A DNA stretch of 13,902 nt. Source: an uncultured Acetatifactor sp. GTDB lineage: Bacteria; Bacillota; Clostridia; Lachnospirales; Lachnospiraceae. Every line of letters starts with the position of its first letter. Positions within the stretch are counted from its first letter, which is position 1. This document shows, piece after piece, positions 6,100 to 13,852 of the stretch. The stretch lies in the NCBI GenBank assembly GCA_910587755.1, contig CAJUNZ010000077.1, positions 1-13,902 on the forward strand, read 5' to 3'. The notes beneath the pieces were generated by a model that did no database searches, had not been told where the DNA came from, and was given only the letters and a program-made list of their open reading frames with translations. The translations under genes were made by a program, and so were the position numbers.

Positions 6100-7143
6100 T
6101 CAGCCCACGATACCTGCGTTGCTTGCGCTTTCCACGAAACGCTTCTGTACAAACATATAGAGAACGATCAAAGGTATTACCACCAGCAGGGACGCCGCCT
6201 TCAGGATGGATGCCTGATAGAGCAGGTTCCTGTCCTGGAAGAAGAAGTCCGCGGGAACTTTTCTGCTCATGGACTGGAGAGCCTGCTGCATGTTTGCGGA
6301 AACCTCGTTCAGCCTCACCATCAGGTTCAGCTTGTTGCCCACAAACAAGTTAGCATAATACGTGTCATTCCAGTTCCAGACAAAACTCAGCACGCCCACG
6401 GTAATAATACCGGGCACCGCATTTGGCATAATGATGCTGAACAATGTCTTCAGGAATCCACAGCCGTCCATATGGGCCGCCTCCTCCAGCTCCTTGGGAA
6501 GTCCCTTGAAGAACTGACGGAAAATGAAAATATACAGCCCAGACTTCAGTCCCATACTGCAGAAGTCCAGAATGTACAGCGTTACCGGATTTCCCAGCAG
6601 GTTCAGGGAAGAGCCGGTGATCGCCTTGATGATCCCGAAGATATCAAAGTTACGGAAAAACAGGTACTGGGGCATCATCAGTACGGAGGGCGGCACCACG
6701 ATGGTCAGGATCACCACTCCAAACAGCATCTGGATCTTCTTGGAACGGATCCTGGCGAAAGAGTACCCTGTCACAGCCGCTGCCAGAATCTGCAGAATCA
6801 TCTGCAGAGCCGTGGTTAGAAGGGTATACCCCAGAGCCTGAGGATAATTCAACATCTTAAACGCCACAATCAGATGCTCCAGGGAAAACCGGGAGGGAAC
6901 CCAGGTGGAAACCGGGTTGCCCACTTCCTCCGGCGACATAAAAGTAGCAGAAATCATCTGCAGAATGGGCATCAGAATGATCAGTCCAATGCAGAGGATC
7001 AGTGCGTACCGCAGAATGGACATAAAGATATGTCCTCCCTTACGTTTCATCCAGAAAATCCATTCTTCCCGCGTCTTGGGCAGGCGCCTGCCCTTGAGCT
7101 GGGCAGCATTTCCGGTCTTGCCCTTTGGCTTAGACTTAGTCAT
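6100..7143 (-). CDS. Second MalG-like sugar ABC permease
   Basis: A 347-residue inner-membrane subunit of a CUT1-type carbohydrate importer. A cytoplasmic, lysine/arginine-rich N-terminal extension of about 40 residues precedes six predicted membrane helices (first at about 43-66, last at about 313-332). The ATPase-docking EAA loop is present at 220-240 (EEAAHMDGCGF ending in IIMP). The C-terminus (FVQKRFVESASNAGIVG) is typical of MalG-type subunits. It is longer than the usual 275-300 residues because of the N-terminal extension and extra sequence around 165-205. The ATG at 7143 overlaps the preceding permease stop by 8 nt (ATGACTAA), implying translational coupling and a 1:1 heterodimer. 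The substrate cannot be deduced. It is the last gene of the operon, followed by a hairpin. Confidence 0.92.
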   Translation of the reverse strand: MTKSKPKGKTGNAAQLKGRRLPKTREEWIFWMKRKGGHIFMSILRYALILCIGLIILMPILQMISATFMSPEEVGNPVSTWVPSRFSLEHLIVAFKMLNYPQALGYTLLTTALQMILQILAAAVTGYSFARIRSKKIQMLFGVVILTIVVPPSVLMMPQYLFFRNFDIFGIIKAITGSSLNLLGNPVTLYILDFCSMGLKSGLYIFIFRQFFKGLPKELEEAAHMDGCGFLKTLFSIIMPNAVPGIITVGVLSFVWNWNDTYYANLFVGNKLNLMVRLNEVSANMQQALQSMSRKVPADFFFQDRNLLYQASILKAASLLVVIPLIVLYMFVQKRFVESASNAGIVG

Positions 7144-8044
7144 TATAGAACACCACCTTTCCCAGAATCGCAGATACCACTCCCACCACTACCAGTGTGC
7201 AGAACAGGAAAGATACACTCATCGCCGCACTGTAACCATACTGGGCATTGCCGAATCCCGTCTGCCGAATCGTTTCGATTATAGAAGTCCTCATGAGGTT
7301 GTCGGTGATCGTGTAGATCACGTTTGTCAGGATCAGGGGAGACACTGTGGGAAGCGTTACCTTCCAGAATGTCTCATAGCCCGTGGCTCCTTCCATCTTG
7401 GCCACCTCATACATGCTGGGGCTGATGGACTGCAGACCTGCCAGGAAAATCAGAATCTGCACACCGCTCAGCTTAATGGTCTCAAACACATTGGTGATAA
7501 CACCCAGGAGGGTGGAAATCAGGTCCATGGGAAGTCCCACGCCCTCAATCAAAAACTGCACCACCATCATTGCACCGGTCATGCTCCCGGCCGCTTCACT
7601 GCCGCTCTCAAGCCCTTCCACAGCCACACCTGCCAGCTCCACACTGATCAGGTCTGTGGCAAGCACAATGGGCAGGAAAAAAAGCACCCTGGCCGCCCCG
7701 CGGAACTTAAACTTGCCGTTGAGAAGCACCGCCGCAAAGAGCGAGAAAAAGATAATCAGTACCGTGTTGGGCAGCGCCTTGGCAAATGTGGTAATCAGCT
7801 CCTGATAAAAAGTTGCATGGGTTCTGAGCACATACACATAATTGCTTCCCCCCACCCAGGACTGCTGCACTCCTGTGGTATCCAGAGTAATGTCGTTAAA
7901 GCTGTAGATACACACTTCCACCAAAGGCTTCAGGAAGAAGAACACCACGCCGATCAGCCAGGGTGTCATCATCAGCAGCCCCCATCTGTCCTGCCTGCGG
8001 TAAAAGGAGGATGGCTTTTTTGTTTTCTTTTTTGTTTCCTGCAT
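7136..8044 (-). CDS. Second MalF-like sugar ABC permease
   Basis: A 302-residue CUT1-type permease that pairs with the overlapping downstream MalG-like subunit. A basic N-terminus (MQETKKKTKK) leads to the first membrane helix (about 22-48); others lie near 88-108, 115-140, 155-205, 233-250 and 272-297. The EAA docking loop is at 213-231 (YEVAKMEGATG ending in KVTLP), with Val replacing the first Ala. FLAGLQSI (200-207) just before it is a common MalF-family feature. I chose the ATG at 8044, which has GGGGGG 8 nt upstream; a GTG three codons earlier lies directly against that site. It starts 13 nt after the DUF5696 gene. That a permease pair directly follows a secreted non-binding protein is unusual and suggests joint function. 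Confidence 0.92.
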   Translation of the reverse strand: MQETKKKTKKPSSFYRRQDRWGLLMMTPWLIGVVFFFLKPLVEVCIYSFNDITLDTTGVQQSWVGGSNYVYVLRTHATFYQELITTFAKALPNTVLIIFFSLFAAVLLNGKFKFRGAARVLFFLPIVLATDLISVELAGVAVEGLESGSEAAGSMTGAMMVVQFLIEGVGLPMDLISTLLGVITNVFETIKLSGVQILIFLAGLQSISPSMYEVAKMEGATGYETFWKVTLPTVSPLILTNVIYTITDNLMRTSIIETIRQTGFGNAQYGYSAAMSVSFLFCTLVVVGVVSAILGKVVFYND

Positions 8045-8057
8045 TCTCTTCACCCCC

Positions 8058-10559
8058 CTATTCTGTCAGCAGGTAGCTGCGCGCCGCCAGCTCTCTGCCC
8101 TCGGCAGAAACCTTCTTGTCCCCATAATTCACATACACGGTGACGCCGTTCTCGTAAGTTACCTTCACCAGATTCTCCGCCAGAGTCTCGTGGGATGCAA
8201 TCGTACTTCCCTCCACCTTGTCAGCGAAAGCTTCGTACTCCTGGTACAACTGCTCTATGCGGTCAGCCCAGTCACGGTAATTAATGGAGAGATAGTCCGC
8301 ATATACAGCATACTTCAGCTCATCCATCTCAGCATCCATCACATAGAACTTGGGATTACTGCGCGTCTCAATACATTTTAGCAGCAGATCCGACATATCC
8401 TTCTGTGTCTGGTAATTCAGCGGCTCCGTGGAATAAGATACACAGCCATCCAGCACCAGCTGCAGGAAAGGAATGTCATAGTTAAAAATTGTATACTCTG
8501 TGCTTCTGGTGGGAAGATCACTCATCCTCTCCACACTCCTCCAGGCATACTGATAAGGTGCTTTCACCACCACGCTGCAGCTCTCCTGAAGAGTGCTCAT
8601 GGCAGCCGCCACCTTCTCTATGGCCGTATTCCGGCTCACAGGTGCTTTTTCATTATAGTCTGCCACCAGCTGCATTCCCATATCCGTTACCGTAACTCCT
8701 GTGGTTCCCAGCTTGTTCAGACCCTTTACCGCTTTCTCCATATATGACTCAAGATAGGCAGGAGAAATCAGGTAGGGAGAATCCAACATCATGGTTTTTA
8801 CGTTGAATCCTGCCACAGGAACCTCTGTCAGAATTGCATACTCATTGCTCAGATACCTGCTGCCGTACTTCTTGGCATAGCGCTTGTCGCTGCCTTTCTC
8901 GAACATGTCATAGGAAGGATAGATGCACTGGAACGCCACATCCGGGTACAGCCCATATCCCAGACTGGCAGCCGTCTCCACCAGAGCTTTATAACTGGAC
9001 TTGCTTCCCTGGCTTCCCTCCAGTTTCACACTGGAAAGATTTTCATGCCTCTGTCCCCCGTCCAGCCAGCCGTCCAACTGGACATTTACATTGGATACAC
9101 CCCGGCTGCTCAAGTCGTTCAAGATAGCCTCTGTTTCCTTGAAAGTAGTCAGATCCATGACTCCCTGATAGGGAAATCCCAACATGGTCTTGTACTCCAG
9201 GGTAGAGCCAAGCACTTCCAGGTAGAGAGCCGTCTCCTGCTTCTCAAGCGGCTTCAGCACGCCCTGTCTAATCAGGTACTCCTGGTAGGCATGCGCCAGA
9301 CCTGTGTAATTATTCTCACCGGCACCAGTGAGCAGTTTGTACCGCACCTGGATGCTCCCTGAGAAGATGTCTCCGGTAAACTTATTCACATTGACATTTG
9401 TCGATTCAAGTGTGGCCACATTCTCCTTTTCTGTTATGTAAAAGCGAAAATATGCCTTATTGTAATCGTCCATCTTACCTGCCACCTGGACATTGATCTC
9501 CGCCATTCCCTCACCATTCTCCACAATGGCCAGAACGGCATAATCTTCATACACCGCACCGATCATGGGCATGTTGGCAAAATAATCCGCATTGGGAAGG
9601 TTCATAACATCCATCAGAACATCCTTGCCATATATACGGCTGCTATAGTCCACAGCGTACTTTAAGCCATTGTTGAAATTAATCACCGCACCGCTTCCGT
9701 CCGGCACAACAAAATATCCTTCCTGTTCGTCGTCGGAAGAAAGCAGATAAGGCAGGAGCGTGACAGCGTTGACAATCACGTCCTCATTGTTGACCGTAAG
9801 TCGATCTATGGGCACGCGCACCACCAGATCGCCGCCGTCCAAAACATATTCCACAGCCGCCTGGATCTCCAGATTGCTCCACTGGCTCTCATAGCCCCAC
9901 TCTGCGTTGTCAGCCTCAAGATCCTCCTCCGTGTACTCGCCCAGCTCATAGAACCTCTCATACAGAAGCTTAATAGTGGACTGAGTCAGGTTTGTATCTT
10001 TGGTTCGCGTATAGCGCCCCTCATACAAGCGGTAGTAATCCTGCATCCACTTGCGCTGCTTTGAATCCAGATGATTAAGCACCAGACTCTCCATACGCTC
10101 CTGGGAGATATACTTCGGCACACAGTCCACAGAAAGCTTATCTTCCTTCATTGTATAGAGGATACGAATCCCGTTGTCAATCTCCTCGTATGTCATCTGT
10201 CCCAACTCTATGGCCATGGTATAATTGACCTGGGACTGAGCGGAAGTAGCCTTTGAATTCAAAAAATAACTGATGATAAAATCCGATTTCTGGTTTGCCT
10301 TCACGCTGCCGTTGCCGCTCTTGCCATCCATAACCTTAGTCTGAATCGCAATGCCGCTCTGCTTATCCACCAGATACAGCAAAGCATCCTCCCTGTCCAG
10401 GTACAGCTCTGCCTGATCCGACTGGGCTACCTTCTCCATGCCTGCGGTCTCCGCCCTGGCGGACGTATAAGCATGGACAGTCATGGAAGGCATCAGTTCC
10501 ACTGCAAGGAACAACAGGGCAAACAATAGTGCAGTTTTCTTTTGCCATAATCTTCTCAT
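8058..10559 (-). CDS. Large secreted DUF5696 protein, possible glycosidase-like barrel
   Basis: An 833-residue exported protein. A Sec signal peptide (residues 1-30: basic MRRLWQKK, hydrophobic core, cut after VHA) has no lipobox and no C-terminal anchor, so it should be released or wall-associated. I recognise it as the DUF5696 type from its overall sequence. Residues about 45-430 look like mixed beta sheet (YFVVPDGSGAVINFNNG, 282-298, is characteristic). Residues about 440-760 alternate strands and helices like a TIM barrel, with conserved acidic spots: D496 and D500 in VQLDGWLDGG, D540 in LYPDVAF, D626 in VTVTDMG, D695 and D704 around YDIPFLQLVLDG. A short beta domain (795-833) ends it. 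This plan resembles glycoside hydrolases but no activity is established. The ATG at 10559 follows the YIP1 gene by 43 nt. Confidence 0.85.
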   Translation of the reverse strand: MRRLWQKKTALLFALLFLAVELMPSMTVHAYTSARAETAGMEKVAQSDQAELYLDREDALLYLVDKQSGIAIQTKVMDGKSGNGSVKANQKSDFIISYFLNSKATSAQSQVNYTMAIELGQMTYEEIDNGIRILYTMKEDKLSVDCVPKYISQERMESLVLNHLDSKQRKWMQDYYRLYEGRYTRTKDTNLTQSTIKLLYERFYELGEYTEEDLEADNAEWGYESQWSNLEIQAAVEYVLDGGDLVVRVPIDRLTVNNEDVIVNAVTLLPYLLSSDDEQEGYFVVPDGSGAVINFNNGLKYAVDYSSRIYGKDVLMDVMNLPNADYFANMPMIGAVYEDYAVLAIVENGEGMAEINVQVAGKMDDYNKAYFRFYITEKENVATLESTNVNVNKFTGDIFSGSIQVRYKLLTGAGENNYTGLAHAYQEYLIRQGVLKPLEKQETALYLEVLGSTLEYKTMLGFPYQGVMDLTTFKETEAILNDLSSRGVSNVNVQLDGWLDGGQRHENLSSVKLEGSQGSKSSYKALVETAASLGYGLYPDVAFQCIYPSYDMFEKGSDKRYAKKYGSRYLSNEYAILTEVPVAGFNVKTMMLDSPYLISPAYLESYMEKAVKGLNKLGTTGVTVTDMGMQLVADYNEKAPVSRNTAIEKVAAAMSTLQESCSVVVKAPYQYAWRSVERMSDLPTRSTEYTIFNYDIPFLQLVLDGCVSYSTEPLNYQTQKDMSDLLLKCIETRSNPKFYVMDAEMDELKYAVYADYLSINYRDWADRIEQLYQEYEAFADKVEGSTIASHETLAENLVKVTYENGVTVYVNYGDKKVSAEGRELAARSYLLTE

Positions 10560-10602
10560 TCTCTTGCCTGCATCCTTTCTTTAACCTAAATCCACACGCC
10601 GC

Positions 10603-11271
10603 CTAAAAATAGTGCAACACAATCTCCCTCCCCACAGTCTGGACGAAAGACACCAGCTCGCTGCCCATGGACACCAGCATCAGTATGACAAATATAATGA
10701 TCACCAGTGCGATTACGGTAAATATAACCGAAGCAATCCCCTGGAAAAATCCATATCCATGTACCGATACAAGCCCAATAAAGCCGTAAAAGACTATGCC
10801 AATGATCGCCAGGCTCATGCAGAAATTCAGCAGAGGGGCCTCCTCCAGGGAAAGCACATGGGAGAGCACCAGGTAAAGGGCCCGCAGCCACATATACGGA
10901 TACTGCGCGTACATGGCCACCATGAAGATCTCCTTAAAGCTTCCGCTGCCGTTGGTAAGCACCGACACAGACCAGTTTGCCACACACAGAAGCACCGTCT
11001 GAATCAGCACCCCCGCCATGGTCATCCATATGTTCATGTAGCGCGGATCTATCTTTGTAAAAATCGCACCTGTGTAGGACTGGCACAGCACACTCAAAAG
11101 CATAAGAATAAACAGAAAAGTAATACACGCCGGCAGACTTCCCTTGTTTTCATACTTAATGTCACTGAACGCCTTGAAAGGTTTTCCCATCATATAAAGC
11201 GGGAAACGGATGCCCTCGTCCAACACACTCTTCCACCATTTTTTCAGATCAAAACTGCTAGCCTTTTGCAT
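10603..11271 (-). CDS. YIP1-family multi-pass membrane protein
   Basis: A 222-residue integral membrane protein assigned to the Yip1 superfamily. A cytoplasmic N-terminal region (1-45, with the patch PFKAFSDIKYENKGS at 31-45, resembling the P-x-x-x-F-x-x-I-K entry of the family) precedes about five hydrophobic segments (48-66, 83-105, 115-138, 150-170, 178-203). Bacterial members are uncharacterised; eukaryotic ones work in membrane traffic, which does not transfer to this context. The ATG at 11271 has an ideal site, AAAGGAGGT, 8 nt upstream, and sits inside the end of the preceding gene (14-nt overlap). An upstream in-frame GTG at 11304 lacks such a site. Its position between two exported proteins and two transporter pairs suggests a membrane partner for them. 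Confidence 0.8.
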   Translation of the reverse strand: MQKASSFDLKKWWKSVLDEGIRFPLYMMGKPFKAFSDIKYENKGSLPACITFLFILMLLSVLCQSYTGAIFTKIDPRYMNIWMTMAGVLIQTVLLCVANWSVSVLTNGSGSFKEIFMVAMYAQYPYMWLRALYLVLSHVLSLEEAPLLNFCMSLAIIGIVFYGFIGLVSVHGYGFFQGIASVIFTVIALVIIIFVILMLVSMGSELVSFVQTVGREIVLHYF

Positions 11272-12718
11272 AACCGTTACCTCCTTTGCGGTTGCTGCGT
11301 ACACGGCGCAGCACTTTGACCGCCACGATCAGCACTGCCAGAATCACCACTCCGGCAGGGGCATATGCGCGGATAAACTCTTCCCGGGTCTTCTCAAAGG
11401 CCATGGAGTAATAGTCTGTGCGATAGATATCTTTCAGATACCTCTCGGCCCCCTTATAGTCCCCTTCCCAGTAGAGTTCCCTGCCAATGGCATCCTTGGC
11501 CACGGTGCAGTTGTTGTTCATGGCAAGGGCCTGGCGCCAGTATTCCACCGCACTCTCCCTGTCGCCCTCCGCCTCCAGTTTCACAGCTTCAAAAATCGCT
11601 GCCGCATAGTTGGTGGGTCTCATAACAGTGATAGAACGGGAAAGACTGTCCGCTACCAGAACCTTGTTGCTCTCTCCCATCCAGCGCACACTCACCGGCG
11701 TCCGGAAACATCCATCCTTGTCGCCGCTTCCGCCAAATACAAAGAGAATATTGGAAGACTGATCATAGGTAAAGATCCTGTTTCTCAGAACGTCAAGCAC
11801 CATGTACATGCCATAGTCATTACAGTCGATATAAGACAGAGAAGAAGGTCCCGCTGCCTCCCCTACTAAAGTGTAATTTACATCCCCCTGGGGTTCCATT
11901 CCCTGCCAGTTCTCCGGCATGATGTCATCCCCGTTTACATTCAGCAGACGAATGGGATTCTCCACTTCTGTAGAACGAATGGTGGAGTATATGAATCCCC
12001 TGTCACTGATGGTCATGGAGGTATACTCTGTGGGCAGCAGAAGGGACTGTCCGCTCCGCTGCTCTTCCGACGCGATCATACGGAAAAAGAGATCTATGGG
12101 AGATACCGATATGGTGGTAGTTCCAAAATAGCGCTGGAACTTATTATCGGAGCTCACCTCCAGAATTCCCTCGTAGATATTTGTCGCAATAATGTACATA
12201 CGATCCAGGCTGTCCACTACAATCTGGGTGGGCTTGTAGGCCACGCTCAGATCCAGACCCTCGGGCATGCCGTAATTCTGCAGCAGATTGTAATCCCTGT
12301 CAAATATCAGCACGTGACTCTTGTCCGGCTCACACACATACAATGTTCCTTCTTCAGTCACATAAATACCCGCCGGATTGGAGATGGAAGCATCGCTGCC
12401 GTTCACATCCTTGTAACTGGAAAGGACATGCTTTAAGTTAAAATCAAAATCCAGTACCAAAATCGCCTGGCCTGTGGCCACATAGATCAGATCATTTCTG
12501 ACGAACATGGATGTCAGACTGTCCAGGTTGTCCACCCCTTCTATGTCAGTGGAATGATAAACTTTTTCCACCTCATAGGCCACCGGTGCTTTTTTGTTTC
12601 CGTATACGGATGTAACGGTGTAGTTTGACGTGCCTTCCGCAGAAACAGTCAGGGGTGCTGCCAGCGCCATAAGCCCTGTCAGCAGACAAAGCAGATATTT
12701 TTTAATCTTTTTTCTCAT
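11258..12718 (-). CDS. Membrane-anchored extracellular beta-propeller/TPR protein
   Basis: A 486-residue exported protein. A signal peptide (1-27, cleaved after VSA) is followed by an NHL-type beta-propeller of repeated blades (about 60-370), visible as recurring units such as GIYVTEEGTLYVCEPDKSHV (117-136) and PTQIVVDSLDRMYIIATN (163-180). A TPR-like helical stretch follows (371-450: IFEAVKLEAEGDRESAVEYW, then LYWEGDYKGAERYLKDIY). One membrane helix (454-471) and a basic tail (RRVRSNRKGG) close it. Topology is therefore extracellular propeller and helices with a short cytoplasmic tail. NHL propellers bind proteins, RNA or glycans, so it may be a receptor or scaffold. The ATG at 12718 has GGGAGG 6 nt upstream; an alternative GTG at 12724 overlaps that site. 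It follows the MalG-like gene by 12 nt and overlaps the YIP1 gene. Confidence 0.85.
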   Translation of the reverse strand: MRKKIKKYLLCLLTGLMALAAPLTVSAEGTSNYTVTSVYGNKKAPVAYEVEKVYHSTDIEGVDNLDSLTSMFVRNDLIYVATGQAILVLDFDFNLKHVLSSYKDVNGSDASISNPAGIYVTEEGTLYVCEPDKSHVLIFDRDYNLLQNYGMPEGLDLSVAYKPTQIVVDSLDRMYIIATNIYEGILEVSSDNKFQRYFGTTTISVSPIDLFFRMIASEEQRSGQSLLLPTEYTSMTISDRGFIYSTIRSTEVENPIRLLNVNGDDIMPENWQGMEPQGDVNYTLVGEAAGPSSLSYIDCNDYGMYMVLDVLRNRIFTYDQSSNILFVFGGSGDKDGCFRTPVSVRWMGESNKVLVADSLSRSITVMRPTNYAAAIFEAVKLEAEGDRESAVEYWRQALAMNNNCTVAKDAIGRELYWEGDYKGAERYLKDIYRTDYYSMAFEKTREEFIRAYAPAGVVILAVLIVAVKVLRRVRSNRKGGNGYAKG

Positions 12719-12730
12719 ATTCACCCTCCC

Positions 12731-13642
12731 TTAATCCTTCATACCGGAGGTAGCCATTGTTTCCATGACATTGCTCTGGGTGATGATAAAGATCAGCACC
12801 GGCAGCATGAATGTGAGCAGGGAAGCCGCCGAGGCCATTCCCTGACGCGCTATGCCGGTAGATGCAATACGGGAAAGCATGTAACTCAGAGGCTTGATAT
12901 TCTCTGTGTACAGAACACTCCCCCCCGTATTTCCCCAGAGACTCTGGAATGTAAAAATGAACACCGTCATCAGCGCCGGCTTCACCACCGGCAGAATGAT
13001 GGTAAGCAGCGTTTTAAAATAACTTGCCCCGTCAATCTTTGCCGCCTCAATCAGGGAATCAGGAAGCATCTCCATAAAATTCTGCAGCAGATACAATCCC
13101 AGGGTAGATGCAAAGGAAGGCAGAATCACCGCCCACAGGCTGTCCATAAGCCCAAGTTTGGTCAGAATGATGTAGTTGGGAACAGCTGTCACCGCACCCG
13201 AGAACATCAGCGCGTACACCACAAGGCTGCTCATTAGCTTTTTCCCGCGGAAATCAGATTTCGCAAGAGGAAATGCAGCCATGGCAGAGAGCAGAATCTG
13301 TCCCAGACAGCCCAGTACTACCAGCGCGCCCGTGTTGAACAAATACCTGGTAAAAGGCACCAGGGAATCACTGGCATACTCCAACAGGTCCTTGAAATTA
13401 CGTCCCGTGGGATTCTGGGGCAGAACCGTGGGCGGATAGCGGTACAGCTCACGCATGGGCTTGAAAGCATTTCCCACCATGAAAAGCACCGGAAACAGAG
13501 CAAACACTGCAAAAAGCGCTATAAATATAAGTAGAAATACAGTTCCTCCCACACTGCGGTTGCTGCGGCCCTTGGTGAAGTAACGCACAAACGCCTTATA
13601 AAAACCGCCGGTGGCTCTGATCTGTTTAACCCATTTTATCAT
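12731..13642 (-). CDS. First MalG-like sugar ABC permease
   Basis: A 303-residue CUT1-type permease. A basic N-terminal tail (1-30) leads to six predicted membrane helices (about 33-57, 100-124, 138-160, 166-188, 219-236, 270-289). The EAA docking loop is complete at 199-218 (EAAKIDGASYF ending in IILP). The C-terminus (QSNVMETMATSGMKD) is of the type found in Firmicute oligosaccharide permeases related to LplC. The ATG at 13642 lies 1 nt after the stop of the upstream MalF-like gene and has a GGTGGGG ribosome binding site. Together the two make the first permease heterodimer of the operon. Substrate unknown. It shares only the family pattern with the second MalG-like protein, so the two pairs are probably old paralogues, not a recent duplication. 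Confidence 0.93.
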   Translation of the reverse strand: MIKWVKQIRATGGFYKAFVRYFTKGRSNRSVGGTVFLLIFIALFAVFALFPVLFMVGNAFKPMRELYRYPPTVLPQNPTGRNFKDLLEYASDSLVPFTRYLFNTGALVVLGCLGQILLSAMAAFPLAKSDFRGKKLMSSLVVYALMFSGAVTAVPNYIILTKLGLMDSLWAVILPSFASTLGLYLLQNFMEMLPDSLIEAAKIDGASYFKTLLTIILPVVKPALMTVFIFTFQSLWGNTGGSVLYTENIKPLSYMLSRIASTGIARQGMASAASLLTFMLPVLIFIITQSNVMETMATSGMKD

Positions 13643-13643
13643 A

Positions 13644-13852
13644 TTAAGTCCCCACCTTTCGCAGAACTTTCTGGATCAACCTGTTGCATCCGACCATCAG
13701 GGCAAAAAGGACAACCGCTATGGCGGAGGCATACCCCATCTCCAGACGAGTGGTACCGTAATCGTTCAGGTGGTCCACAATACTGTGCGTGGCATACCCG
13801 GTGCTGGGGAAACCTGTCAGCGCGGACCCACTGATGGAAAAGGCGCCCGTAA
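13644..13852 (-). CDS. First MalF-like sugar ABC permease, C-terminal fragment (cut by contig end)
   Basis: The open frame enters from the right end of the genomic sequence and ends in TAA at 13644, giving 69 residues with no start codon in view. The tail GYASAIAVVLFALMVGCNRL followed by IQKVLRKVGT is the last membrane helix and basic C-terminus of MalF/LplB-type permeases, in which an MGYASA motif commonly precedes the final helix. The EAA loop lies off the contig. Its stop is 1 nt from the ATG of the MalG-like gene, so the two are translationally coupled. The gene is incomplete only because the contig stops here. A solute-binding protein gene would be expected further upstream, outside the window. 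Confidence 0.85.

Noticed and set aside
6905..8143. Long plus-strand open frame of 412 codons opposite the second permease pair
   Set aside because: It is antisense to two coupled permeases with intact docking loops. Its composition (His, Gln, Arg rich) is that of a shadow frame.
6100..13852. The two permease pairs as a recent tandem duplication
   Set aside because: The two MalG-like proteins share only family-level motifs, differ by 44 residues in length and have unlike C-termini, so they are divergent paralogues.
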